The position numbers and the translations under genes are program-made. The notes beneath the pieces were generated by a model, which did not search any database, was not told the origin of the DNA, and saw nothing but the letters and a program-made list of their open reading frames with translations. Below are positions 6,426 to 11,878 of a stretch of 30,687 nucleotides of DNA, one piece after another. The first letter of the stretch is position 1. Every line of letters starts with the position of its first letter. The stretch covers positions 1 to 30,687 of the IMG/VR virus record IMGVR_UViG_3300037189_004311; one strand, 5' to 3'. This stretch comes from a virus.

Positions 6426-7331
6426 TTATTTCAGTAAGAATCTGCGTGAACCTGCCATCTCAACAATGTATTTGTTGTAAACGTCAGGCATTGCTTGTTG
6501 GAATAGCTTTGCATCGAACTTCATGCTCGGCTTACTATTTCGCCACGTAACTAAAGTCTTACCTTCAATGTCAAATAGAGTTGACTTAGTTCCCATGTAG
6601 TTGCGTATGGCAAGGTCAATTTGATCTGCTTCCGCTTGTAGTTCGTTGATACGGTCTTTGTAGTGTTTAAGAGTGTGACACGCCCGTTCAACCGCCTCAG
6701 TAGCGGTGATCGTTTGATTGTCCTCAGTCGGAAATATGATTTTTGCGGCTTCAAGGGAATCGGGGATTGGATCGTTTGTCGAGAAACAATACCCCCAGTA
6801 GTTCGCCATTTGCTTAATGAGTTCATCTTTCATCTCACCCGTAATTTCAAAATGAAAAGTACGAAACCTTTGACCACCGAAAAGGACAGCCAGATAAATG
6901 TCAGACACGTTATGGCAAGCAGCCTCATGAATAAGCTGCGCCATGTCAGCTTTGGGTATCGTATTAGTTTCCTCATCGAATTTATTGATGACCGAACCTG
7001 AGTAGTTTTTAACTTCAACGAGTGTTTTTCCATCTGCGCTAATGTAGTCAAAATGTGATTTAAGCCAGTTTTCTTTTGAGTGTGCCAATGTATAGTCGGC
7101 ATCCTTCAATTCGATTCTATGCTTGTCTTGAAAGAGTTTAGCAATGGTCGGCTCCATCACCTTACCCATTTGTACTTCTTCAATCTCAGATAGATCAGGA
7201 ATGTCTTTAAGACCACGCTTCTCTAAAATTACTTCTGTGGCTTTGCCGTTAGCTGCTTTACGGCTATCACCTGACCACCATGCACCTCTACGAACCTCTG
7301 GTGCAAAATCACCTTGATTAGGACTTGTCAT
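6426..7331 (-). CDS. YqaJ-type 5'-3' exonuclease (lambda-exonuclease-like)
   Basis: A 301-residue protein with the YqaJ viral recombinase pattern. G56-K-V-M-E60 corresponds to the conserved G-x-x-x-E that precedes the active site, followed by LKSHFDYISADGKTLVEVKNYS (90-111) with D95, E106 and K108 forming the PD-(D/E)XK catalytic set, and KADMAQLIHEAA (127-138) with the conserved Q near the end of the fold. The C-terminal 90 residues are helical and charged. It is expected to resect dsDNA ends for RecT. The start follows an AAGGAG site. Confidence 0.85.
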   Translation of the reverse strand: MTSPNQGDFAPEVRRGAWWSGDSRKAANGKATEVILEKRGLKDIPDLSEIEEVQMGKVMEPTIAKLFQDKHRIELKDADYTLAHSKENWLKSHFDYISADGKTLVEVKNYSGSVINKFDEETNTIPKADMAQLIHEAACHNVSDIYLAVLFGGQRFRTFHFEITGEMKDELIKQMANYWGYCFSTNDPIPDSLEAAKIIFPTEDNQTITATEAVERACHTLKHYKDRINELQAEADQIDLAIRNYMGTKSTLFDIEGKTLVTWRNSKPSMKFDAKLFQQAMPDVYNKYIVEMAGSRRFLLK

Positions 7332-7552
7332 TGTAAATACTCCTTATTTCGTTTGTCTTGCGCTTTACTGAGAGCATCAAGTAAAACAGTAATTGAATAA
7401 CCTGCTCCATCACATAAAGCGGCTAGTAAAGCCATTGCAATGGTTATTTGATGTTTGTCATTGTCGGGTGCTGCTTCTTCCAATACCTGCATCAAACTCT
7501 CGCAAACGGCTTGCATCTTTTCTGGCGGTAGTTTTTTAAAGGGGGCTGTCAC
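7328..7552 (-). CDS. Small hypothetical protein, GTG start
   Basis: The frame is open further upstream to 7654, but that extension lies entirely inside the next gene in another frame. A GTG at 7552 follows a strong GGAGGAGG site at the right distance, giving a 74-residue protein (MTAPFKKLPPEKMQAVCESL...). It is mostly helical, with a hydrophobic centre (ITIAMALLAALCDGAGYSI). I do not recognise it. The 17-base overlap with the upstream gene suggests coupling. It is directly followed by the exonuclease, so a role in recombination is possible but unsupported. Confidence 0.6.
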   Translation of the reverse strand: MTAPFKKLPPEKMQAVCESLMQVLEEAAPDNDKHQITIAMALLAALCDGAGYSITVLLDALSKAQDKRNKEYLQ

Positions 7553-7793
7553 GCATAGCCTCCTCCATTTCTGCGGCACGTTTGACACGTTCGGCATGGG
7601 CATCACTAGCATGAACGAAATGGGCAGCTTCCCTGCCACAAAGGTCTGGATCACCTCGCATGGTCATGGCATACATGAAACGGGTAGAGCCGTGAACTGG
7701 TTCGATATAAGCGGATAGCTTATGTAGGCACTTGTCGGGGGTGTCGAAAAACTGACAATCGACACATAGTTTTAGGTCTTTTAGATAGGTCAT
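7536..7793 (-). CDS. Small cysteine-containing protein, probable zinc-binding
   Basis: An 85-residue protein with CVDCQFF (10-16), a further C and H in KCLHKL (21-26), and PDLCGREAAHF near residue 50. The C-x-x-C ... C-x-H ... C-G pattern is typical of small phage zinc-ribbon-like proteins; the family is widespread in phages and unnamed. The start follows GGGAGATTAGCA, close to the leader repeated in this early region. It is the first gene to the left of the origin-like region, with a possible promoter at 7842..7870. Confidence 0.7.
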   Translation of the reverse strand: MTYLKDLKLCVDCQFFDTPDKCLHKLSAYIEPVHGSTRFMYAMTMRGDPDLCGREAAHFVHASDAHAERVKRAAEMEEAMRDSPL

Positions 7794-7831
7794 TGCTAAT
7801 CTCCCTGTTGGGTCTTATCTGTTCGGAATTG

Positions 7832-7846
7832 AACATTACAGATGTT
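7832..7846. promoter_or_regulatory. Operator-like palindrome AACAT-N5-ATGTT
   Basis: Perfect 5-bp arms around a TACAG spacer, overlapping the -10 box of the possible leftward promoter. The size and place fit a dimeric HTH repressor site. The chance of such a short palindrome is not negligible. Confidence 0.3.
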
Positions 7847-7870
7847 ACTCGAAAACAATCTAGTTTCCAA
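7842..7870 (-). promoter_or_regulatory. Possible leftward promoter for the recombination operon
   Basis: On the minus strand TTGGAA (-35, four of six) and TAACAT (-10, four of six) are separated by 17 bases, about 49 bases before the start of 7536..7793. Both boxes are imperfect. A promoter here is expected because a terminator at 8273..8304 lies upstream on the same strand. Inference from sequence pattern only. Confidence 0.35.
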
Positions 7871-7917
7871 TGGATAATTACTATTACTTTTTGCTAACCT
7901 ATTAGGATAAACCTATC

Positions 7918-7960
7918 TGTGGATAAACCTGTGGATAACTTGTGAATAACCTGTGGATAG
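7918..7960. promoter_or_regulatory. Four tandem DnaA-box-like sites
   Basis: Four 9-mers of the TGTGRATAR type in the same orientation with start-to-start spacing 12, 11 and 11 bp. Two are perfect complements of TTATCCACA, one matches TTATTCACA, and the last has one mismatch. Four in-phase copies in 43 bases are hard to explain by chance. Confidence 0.65.
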
Positions 7961-8000
7961 ATTTAATGGAATGATTCTTGCAATATATGGAATATAGATA

Positions 8001-8022
8001 ATAGTACTTATACAAGTACTAT
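8001..8022. repeat. Inverted repeat in the AT-rich part of the origin candidate
   Basis: Perfect 9-bp arms ATAGTACTT and AAGTACTAT around a 4-base spacer ATAC. It lies about 40 bases from the last DnaA-like box. It could form a cruciform or bind a dimeric protein. Confidence 0.5.
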
Positions 8023-8083
8023 ACGATAAGATTATATTTCTTAAATATATGAATTTATATAATGCAAAATGCTTAAAAAAAAG

Positions 8084-8110
8084 GCATAGGTAGCGTAGGT
8101 ATCGGAGGTA
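8084..8110. repeat. Three contiguous 9-bp repeats (iteron-like)
   Basis: GCATAGGTA, GCGTAGGTA and TCGGAGGTA follow each other with no gap. All end in AGGTA. Directly repeated short units next to DnaA boxes resemble plasmid or phage iterons. Confidence 0.5.
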
Positions 8111-8130
8111 GAGGGGTTTTAAAAGTATAA

Positions 8131-8154
8131 AGGGGTATAGGGGCATTGGGGCAA
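8131..8154. repeat. Three contiguous 8-bp G-rich repeats
   Basis: AGGGGTAT, AGGGGCAT and TGGGGCAA follow each other directly; another GAGGGG lies at 8111..8116. They form a second repeat set beside the 9-bp repeats. Confidence 0.45.
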
Positions 8155-8272
8155 CTTTCGGTGTTCTGCAAAGCAAAAGCCTTTCATCATCAAAATTAAG
8201 GGAAGAACTTTTCTCCGGCTTGGTTTCTTTATCGGCTGACCTTGCAAGGCACGTATGCGCGCGTATGGATGG

Positions 8273-8304
8273 AAAAAAAGGGCTAGGTGATACAACCCTA
8301 GCCC
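8273..8304 (-). terminator. Rho-independent terminator of the leftward small-gene unit
   Basis: Arms GGGCTAGG (8280..8287) and CCTAGCCC (8297..8304) form a perfect 8-bp stem with a 9-base loop. On the minus strand the stem is followed by seven T (8273..8279). It lies 29 bases after the stop of 8333..8500, so it would end transcription from the strong promoter at 10697 before the origin-like region. Confidence 0.8.
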
Positions 8305-8332
8305 CTACTGGATTTAAACGCTCACAGAGCCT

Positions 8333-8500
8333 CTAATCCGTTTTGTTGTCTTTATTTAATTTAGTCAAAAAATCAATAGCATTTTGATATTGATCTAGCC
8401 TTTCATGAGAATCATCGAATTCAAAAATCATTTCTGATTCTCTAAACTTGATTGAAAAATAATTTTCTTTTTCTGTAATTATACGTTCTTTAAGTTTCAT
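8333..8500 (-). CDS. Small hypothetical protein (55 residues)
   Basis: A 55-residue charged protein, MKLKERIITEKENYFSIKF then EMIFEFDDSHERLDQYQNAIDFL, which alternates a likely beta hairpin and an amphipathic helix. Its ATG overlaps the end of the upstream gene by 11 bases, and the frame ends 29 bases before the terminator at 8273..8304. The ribosome site is weak (TGGGCG), so coupling to the upstream gene is likely. I do not recognise the family. AT-rich codon use is like the neighbours. Confidence 0.6.
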   Translation of the reverse strand: MKLKERIITEKENYFSIKFRESEMIFEFDDSHERLDQYQNAIDFLTKLNKDNKTD

Positions 8501-8717
8501 TTTTCGCCCATTTCATAGCTTGATAGATTGATTCTGCTAGATTGTTTAATTCGTCATCAATAGCCCGTTTAGACCAATCCTCGAAAGGCTGCCACGGTAT
8601 CTCGCATTCATCATCACAATAAAAAAATCCCTCTGCTATACCATAGGCACGTTCTAGCATTAGGTTTTCTTTAGTAGGGGCTAGTCCGAATTGCTCGATC
8701 TCTTGTAATAAACTCAT
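8490..8717 (-). CDS. Small acidic hypothetical protein
   Basis: A 75-residue acidic protein (FFYCDDECEIPWQPFEDW in the middle, then an amphipathic helix). It has the leader GAGGGAGATTAAATA before its ATG, a variant of the repeated early-gene leader. No known motif. Small acidic proteins made early are often inhibitors of host proteins, including DNA mimics, but this is only a possibility. Confidence 0.65.
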   Translation of the reverse strand: MSLLQEIEQFGLAPTKENLMLERAYGIAEGFFYCDDECEIPWQPFEDWSKRAIDDELNNLAESIYQAMKWAKNET

Positions 8718-8720
8718 TAT

Positions 8721-8966
8721 TTAATCTCCCTCAATAGGTGAAAAATTACTAATGTGAATTGTGTGTTCAAAAAATATATCTCCGTGAACATTAAAGCATT
8801 CCAGATAGGCGAATCCATCCTCTAATCGGACTGAGATATAGCCGCCTACATTCTTTCCCTTATCAAAATTAATCAATACGCATTGACTAGTGTCATTCTC
8901 ATGAGTGTCTAATGACGGTGTTAAACCGGCTTGTTTTCTGAATACTTCAATTGCGTCATAAATCAT
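8721..8966 (-). CDS. Small hypothetical protein (81 residues)
   Basis: The frame is open from an ATG at 8981, but the ATG at 8966 is preferred. It is preceded at eight bases by GGGAG, and GGGAGATTCGACAATG matches the leader of the neighbouring gene at 9190 (GGGAGATTCGATAATG). The first ATG would overlap the ribosome site itself. The protein begins MIYDAIEVFRKQAGLTPS and continues as alternating beta strands (QCVLINFDKG, GGYISVRLEDGFAYLECF). Family not recognised. Confidence 0.65.
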   Translation of the reverse strand: MIYDAIEVFRKQAGLTPSLDTHENDTSQCVLINFDKGKNVGGYISVRLEDGFAYLECFNVHGDIFFEHTIHISNFSPIEGD

Positions 8967-8980
8967 TGTCGAATCTCCCA

Positions 8981-9190
8981 TTAATTAATTGAAATATCTA
9001 CTGCCCAAGAAGCCGGTATCGGCTTATCTGGTCTAAATCCATTGCTCCCGTCACCAATAGCTACAAAATTCACATCACCGATAGAAAATCGGCTTGTAAC
9101 AGTCGAACTAAGGAAAACGTTAAAAATCCCGTATTCGGTGAATACCTTGTATTTTTTGCCGATATTTTTAACTATTGTCTTTTTTCTCAT
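8981..9190 (-). CDS. Small beta-rich hypothetical protein
   Basis: A 69-residue protein with a basic start (MRKKTIVKNIGKKYKVF) and then several short beta strands with glycine turns (FSIGDVNFVAIGDGSNGF), ending in SWAVDISIN. The form suggests a small barrel. The leader GAGGGAGATTCGATA sets the start. No family recognised and no catalytic residues stand out. Confidence 0.6.
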   Translation of the reverse strand: MRKKTIVKNIGKKYKVFTEYGIFNVFLSSTVTSRFSIGDVNFVAIGDGSNGFRPDKPIPASWAVDISIN

Positions 9191-9203
9191 TATCGAATCT
9201 CCC

Positions 9204-9464
9204 TCAAATAGTAGGATTAAAAAAGTGTAATTTCACGTTATAACAATTTGAAAATAATCCAGTTACATCACAATCAATAAAATGAGAATCTTGATTTTCA
9301 ATATCGTCAATATCCCATAATGGATTTTCTACAGTATTGGCGAAAGATAAAAAACGATTTAATAAGTTTTCTTCCTCGTCATTTAAGCCGGAATAATCTC
9401 CATTAACAATTGCAGATAAAAAATGTTCTGCAACATTAAAATCATAATAATCATTAAAAATCAT
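9204..9464 (-). CDS. Small acidic hypothetical protein (VNGDYSGLNDEEE motif)
   Basis: An 86-residue acidic protein containing AEHFLSAIVNGDYSGLNDEEENLLNRFL (about 12-39) and the end DVTGLFSNCYNVKLHFF. The NGDYSGL-D-EE plus C-terminal D-VTGL pattern recurs in small phage and plasmid proteins (DUF6926-like, from memory, not verified), often near antirestriction genes, as here. Function is unknown. Its start has the exact leader GGAGATTAGAAAATG. Confidence 0.65.
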   Translation of the reverse strand: MIFNDYYDFNVAEHFLSAIVNGDYSGLNDEEENLLNRFLSFANTVENPLWDIDDIENQDSHFIDCDVTGLFSNCYNVKLHFFNPTI

Positions 9465-9477
9465 TTTCTAATCTCCA

Positions 9478-9564
9478 TTAAATTAAAAATAACATCACTA
9501 AAAAAGCATAGAAACAAGCCGCAAGATAAAAACCGAAAAATACTTTTAGCAATAAATTAAGCAT
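9478..9564 (-). CDS. 28-residue membrane peptide
   Basis: Encodes MLNLLLKVFFGFYLAACF followed by more hydrophobic residues and LFLI. A single charged residue (K7) precedes one long membrane span. A GGGAGAT site lies six bases before the ATG, and the ATG shares one base with the stop of the upstream gene (TAATG). It is far below usual gene-finder limits, but the ribosome site and the fitted spacing on both sides support it. A small inner-membrane effector is likely; its target is unknown. Confidence 0.55.
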   Translation of the reverse strand: MLNLLLKVFFGFYLAACFYAFLVMLFLI

Positions 9565-9731
9565 TAATATCTCCCTGTAATTGCGTCAATTTGTGCCTGA
9601 TCGAACTTGATCATATTGTTTGCTACAAATAGCAGATAAGCCGCCTTGATAGTTCCCTCACTTTTTCTTGCCATATAAAAAGCATAGGAAAAGCCGAAAT
9701 TCTTAATATTGTTTTTTACTTGAAATATCAT
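9564..9731 (-). CDS. Small hypothetical protein (55 residues)
   Basis: A 55-residue protein, MIFQVKNNIKNFGFSYAFYM then KSEGTIKAAYLLFVANNMIKFDQAQIDAITGRY, mostly helical and basic. Its start carries the exact leader GGAGATTAGAAAATG, shared with 9204..9464 and with ArdC. The stop overlaps the start of the 28-residue membrane peptide. Family not recognised. Confidence 0.6.
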   Translation of the reverse strand: MIFQVKNNIKNFGFSYAFYMARKSEGTIKAAYLLFVANNMIKFDQAQIDAITGRY

Positions 9732-9785
9732 TTTCTAATCTCCATTAAGTAGGAATTGATGAGGGAGCGAACTCCCTCTATTGAA

Positions 9786-10640
9786 TTAAGCCGCTAAGAG
9801 TTCTTCGGCTTCGGTTACATTGCTTTGCATTAAATAATCTGTTGCGGCTTGTGCTAGTCCTGAGGCTTTGAATATTGCTTTGCTGTCATTCTTTAAGCAT
9901 TTCAACCATGATTGAATATATCCGGCATGACGTAGATCACCTTTGATACCGTGATTCTGGCACATGAAAGCCGCTCCCAATTCAGCGACTAATTCCTCGA
10001 AAGCATAATCAGCGTTGCCGAATCTACCTTTTGAGAGATCACGGTCACAGCGAGATTTTTCGCTAGTCCAGTGAGTGAGTTCATGAAAAGCCGTTGCATA
10101 GTAATGTTCAGGTGATGAGAATGTGCCGAGTTCAGGCATTTTGATGAGATCAACGGAAGGAATAAAACAAGCCGTGTCACCGCCATGAACTATTTTTGCA
10201 CCAGTAGCTGAAATTGTCTTTTCGCAATTATCGATTTTTTGGTGATCTGATACGGTATCGGCACTAGGTACAATATCGATATTGTCTACCTGAGAAACAT
10301 TGAATACAAAGTATGCTTTAGCGAAAGCATAGGATTTTTGCTCGCCCTCTGGATTAACTGATTGTGCCTGATTCCAGTATATGATCTTGGCGGCTTTTTC
10401 ACCCTTGCGAACTTGACCGCCTAAAGAATCCCATTGTTTATATGTAGCCCATACTGGAACGCTATAGCCTTTGATACCTGAGAGCATAGCTAAGAGTAAG
10501 CGATTAATGCCACGGTATGGTTTTTGTGAAATTACATTCTTATCCGCGCCACTAGGTGCATTCCACGGCTTTACCCATGGCGCGCATCCGTTCTCTAGTT
10601 CGGTGATGATTGATTGAGTGATTTCTTCGTATATATTCAT
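9786..10640 (-). CDS. ardC: ArdC-like antirestriction protein with zinc-metallopeptidase domain
   Basis: A 284-residue two-part protein. The N-terminus (1-120; NIYEEITQSIITELENG.APWVKPW, PYRGINRLLL, VWATYKQWDSLGGQVRKGEKA, YFVFNVSQ) is the ArdC N-terminal/DUF1738-type ssDNA-binding domain. The C-terminal part has HELTH (186-190), with zinc ligands H186 and H190 and catalytic E187, and FEELVAELGAAF (214-225) with the third ligand at E216 or E220. ArdC proteins protect incoming DNA from type I or II restriction and bind ssDNA. It is the first gene after the strong early promoter, which fits action at the moment of infection. It uses the GGAGATTAGAAAATG leader. Confidence 0.88.
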   Translation of the reverse strand: MNIYEEITQSIITELENGCAPWVKPWNAPSGADKNVISQKPYRGINRLLLAMLSGIKGYSVPVWATYKQWDSLGGQVRKGEKAAKIIYWNQAQSVNPEGEQKSYAFAKAYFVFNVSQVDNIDIVPSADTVSDHQKIDNCEKTISATGAKIVHGGDTACFIPSVDLIKMPELGTFSSPEHYYATAFHELTHWTSEKSRCDRDLSKGRFGNADYAFEELVAELGAAFMCQNHGIKGDLRHAGYIQSWLKCLKNDSKAIFKASGLAQAATDYLMQSNVTEAEELLAA

Positions 10641-10696
10641 TTTCTAATCTCCTGTCTAATATGATGAATAAATATGTTTCTTTGTTGCTGAGATTG

Positions 10697-10724
10697 ATTA
10701 TACATGATTATCGTATTATGGCAA
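10697..10724 (-). promoter_or_regulatory. Strong sigma70-type early promoter for the leftward unit
   Basis: On the minus strand TTGCCA (-35, five of six) and TATAAT (-10, six of six) are spaced by 16 bases. The ArdC start lies about 57 bases downstream of the -10 box. An AT-rich tract directly upstream (10725..10855) could act as an UP element. This is the best promoter in the window. Confidence 0.75.
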
Positions 10725-10855
10725 GCATATATTTAATATATTTTCATATTTTTTATATGGACTATATATATATATATAGAGATATATATTTATTTATATT
10801 TATTAATATAATGTTATCTATATACTTATATATACATAAGGAAATAAACTTGTTG
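10725..10855. other. AT-rich tract with an 18-bp alternating palindrome
   Basis: About 130 bases almost free of G and C, lying between the early promoter and the structured region. At 10762..10779 there is a perfect palindrome CTATATATATATATATAG. It contains no convincing gene; a 69-codon frame across it is made of low-complexity I, Y and L. It could be an UP element, a melting region or a curved segment. Confidence 0.5.
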
Positions 10856-10868
10856 AAACTCGGGGTGT

Positions 10869-10920
10869 AGTGCCCTCAGATCACCGCTCGGTCGATTATG
10901 TATTTTCCCTTTGGGGCACT
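10869..10920. repeat. Long-range inverted repeat AGTGCCC/GGGCACT
   Basis: Seven-base arms at 10869..10875 and 10914..10920 enclose 38 bases. As RNA this would be a stem with a large loop; as DNA it could be a protein site. No tRNA features (no T-loop or CCA) are inside. Confidence 0.3.
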
Positions 10921-10941
10921 CTGGCAACCAGTTAAATCATT

Positions 10942-10958
10942 ATTACATCAAGTGTAAT
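10942..10958. promoter_or_regulatory. Operator-like palindrome ATTACA-N5-TGTAAT
   Basis: Perfect 6-bp arms around a TCAAG spacer in the divergent intergenic region between the early and late units. The form is like a binding site for a dimeric HTH protein. Related in size to the palindrome at 7832..7846. Confidence 0.4.
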
Positions 10959-10980
10959 CGCTAAGACTAGGTTAGATCAT

Positions 10981-11000
10981 GGCTTGGTCAGGCTTGGTCA
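10981..11000. repeat. Tandem 10-bp repeat GGCTTGGTCA
   Basis: Two perfect contiguous copies, 10981..10990 and 10991..11000. They lie between the operator-like palindrome and the GC-rich hairpin; possible protein-binding or packaging element. Confidence 0.5.
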
Positions 11001-11042
11001 AATTAATACTTTGACATCATGCAAATTTGGCAATGCGATGGT

Positions 11043-11148
11043 CGAGGCGGGGGTGGGAGAGCGTGCCCCCCTCGTGGTTCCCCCCAAAAAAAAATAGTGT
11101 TTTTTATTCTGTTGGATTAGTATTTGTTATCGGCTTACCGGAGCCGAT
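11043..11148. promoter_or_regulatory. Structured non-coding segment: GC-rich stem and a second perfect hairpin
   Basis: The first structure pairs CGAG (11043..11046) and GGGGG (11049..11053) with CCCCC (11066..11070) and CTCG (11071..11074), with a two-base bulge. It is followed by runs of six C and nine A. The second is a perfect 7-bp hairpin, ATCGGCT (11129..11135) and AGCCGAT (11142..11148), with a 6-base loop. With the terminator that follows, this is a 165-base structured block just before the late genes. It could be a leader RNA, an antitermination site or a cos/pac site. Confidence 0.4.
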
Positions 11149-11177
11149 GTACTTCCTTCAAGTTATGTGAACTTTTT

Positions 11178-11206
11178 GCCCTGCCGCGATGGTGGGGCTT
11201 TTTTTT
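11178..11206 (+). terminator. Rho-independent terminator just upstream of the late unit
   Basis: GCCCTGCC (11178..11185) pairs with GGTGGGGC (11191..11198, with two G-T pairs) around a GCGAT loop, followed by eight T. It reads rightward, yet the first late gene starts only 44 bases after it. It implies a transcript entering from the left that is stopped unless antiterminated, or a short non-coding RNA. Confidence 0.75.
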
Positions 11207-11249
11207 GTCTGTGCATTAAGGTATTATGATTATGAAGGGAGGTAGAGAT

Positions 11250-11483
11250 ATGCTTATGGGAGAGAGTGTGAGTATTAGTGTTGAGAGTAGTATTCCTATA
11301 CCTGCTGCCAAACCTAATCGGAAGTATCCGCATCAGGTGATGGATGTAGGCGATAGTTTTTACGTGGAAGGTATTCAGATGCAGGTTGTGCTGAATGCTA
11401 ACTGGAGGGCGGGTAAGAAGTTAGGGCGTGGCTTTATAGCCAGGAAAGAAGGCGTTGGAATTCGAGTTTGGAGAACGGTATGA
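11250..11483 (+). CDS. Small conserved protein (GDSFYVEG...GVRVWRT-type, DUF7303-like)
   Basis: The frame is open from 11226, but the ATG at 11250 is chosen because GGGAGG lies seven bases before it; the earlier ATGs have no site. The 77-residue protein contains KYPHQVMDVGDSFYVEG, then a basic stretch and FIARKEGVGIRVWRTV. This combination is found in many short phage and bacterial proteins of unknown role (DUF7303-like, from memory). It is the first gene of the late unit and overlaps the next by ATGA. Confidence 0.7.
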   Translation: MLMGESVSISVESSIPIPAAKPNRKYPHQVMDVGDSFYVEGIQMQVVLNANWRAGKKLGRGFIARKEGVGIRVWRTV

Positions 11484-11659
11484 GCATGAAAGACAAGGGA
11501 ACTTTGAAGTTTGAGATTGATATGCCAGTAGATACTTTTTTGGATCAATACGTTATCTGGCGTTTAAAAGACATCCTGCGGTTTGAGGATGATCCTAAAG
11601 TTAGGGCTGCGTGTAAAGAACTTAAAGCGTACATGAGTAGCCCTGTTGAGGAAGATTAA
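11480..11659 (+). CDS. Small helical hypothetical protein (59 residues)
   Basis: The ATG at 11480 makes an ATGA overlap with the upstream stop and has GGAG six bases before it, so it is preferred over the ATG at 11468. The protein (MSMKDKGTLKFEIDMPVDTFL...) is acidic, with one amphipathic helix (DQYVIWRLKDILRFEDD) and a second (KVRAACKELKAYM). No family recognised. Confidence 0.6.
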   Translation: MSMKDKGTLKFEIDMPVDTFLDQYVIWRLKDILRFEDDPKVRAACKELKAYMSSPVEED

Positions 11660-11671
11660 CAAGGAGAAATA

Positions 11672-11878
11672 ATGAGTGCACAAATTATTAAGCTGCATGA
11701 AGATTACTTGGATTTAGATGGCAATGATTACTGGCAAGCCGTAAGGCGCATGAATCATGCTGAACTGGTAATGGAATTGCGGAAGGTAAAAGCTAGGTCT
11801 GATGGTCTGCTTGCTGAATGCTTGGCAGAGTTATCACATTTACAAAAGGTCATAGATGGAGAATACAGAACCGTTTGA
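11672..11878 (+). CDS. Small helical hypothetical protein (68 residues)
   Basis: Starts after an AGGAG site. The protein is almost entirely helical (YWQAVRRMNHAELVMELRKVKARSDGLLAECLAELSHL), consistent with a coiled-coil dimer. It could be a regulator or a terminase small subunit accessory, but no HTH is visible. The last 23 bases overlap the next gene. Confidence 0.6.
   Translation: MSAQIIKLHEDYLDLDGNDYWQAVRRMNHAELVMELRKVKARSDGLLAECLAELSHLQKVIDGEYRTV

Larger units (their letters stand above)
7918..8154. other. Candidate replication origin: DnaA-box cluster, AT-rich stretch and iterons
   Basis: This lies in a 540-base stretch without genes (7794..8332). Four DnaA-box-like 9-mers lie at 7918..7926 (TGTGGATAA), 7930..7938 (TGTGGATAA), 7941..7949 (TGTGAATAA) and 7952..7960 (TGTGGATAG). 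Read on the other strand the first two are exact TTATCCACA. Their starts are 11-12 bp apart, about one helical turn. A very AT-rich stretch follows (about 7961..8080), then three contiguous 9-bp repeats and three 8-bp repeats, described separately. The architecture matches DnaA-dependent theta origins with iterons. No initiator gene is visible nearby, so use of host DnaA is inferred. Confidence 0.55.

Noticed and set aside
8084-8154. Short repeats considered as a CRISPR array
   Set aside because: Units are 8-9 bp, contiguous and without spacers.
7913-8176. An 87-codon leftward frame over the origin-like region
   Set aside because: Its codons come from the DnaA-like boxes and repeats, composition is odd (Y, I and P-rich), and no ribosome site is present.
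10661-10870. A 69-codon rightward frame in the intergenic region
   Set aside because: It spans the AT-rich tract and consists of low-complexity I, Y and L; it has no ribosome site and overlaps the early promoter.
10869-10920. Stem AGTGCCC/GGGCACT considered as a tRNA acceptor stem
   Set aside because: Only 52 bases in total, and no T-loop, anticodon arm or CCA end can be found.
11011-11039. TTGACA at 11011 considered as the late promoter
   Set aside because: The best -10 at 17 bases is TGCGAT, only three of six; the terminator at 11178..11206 also lies between it and the late genes.
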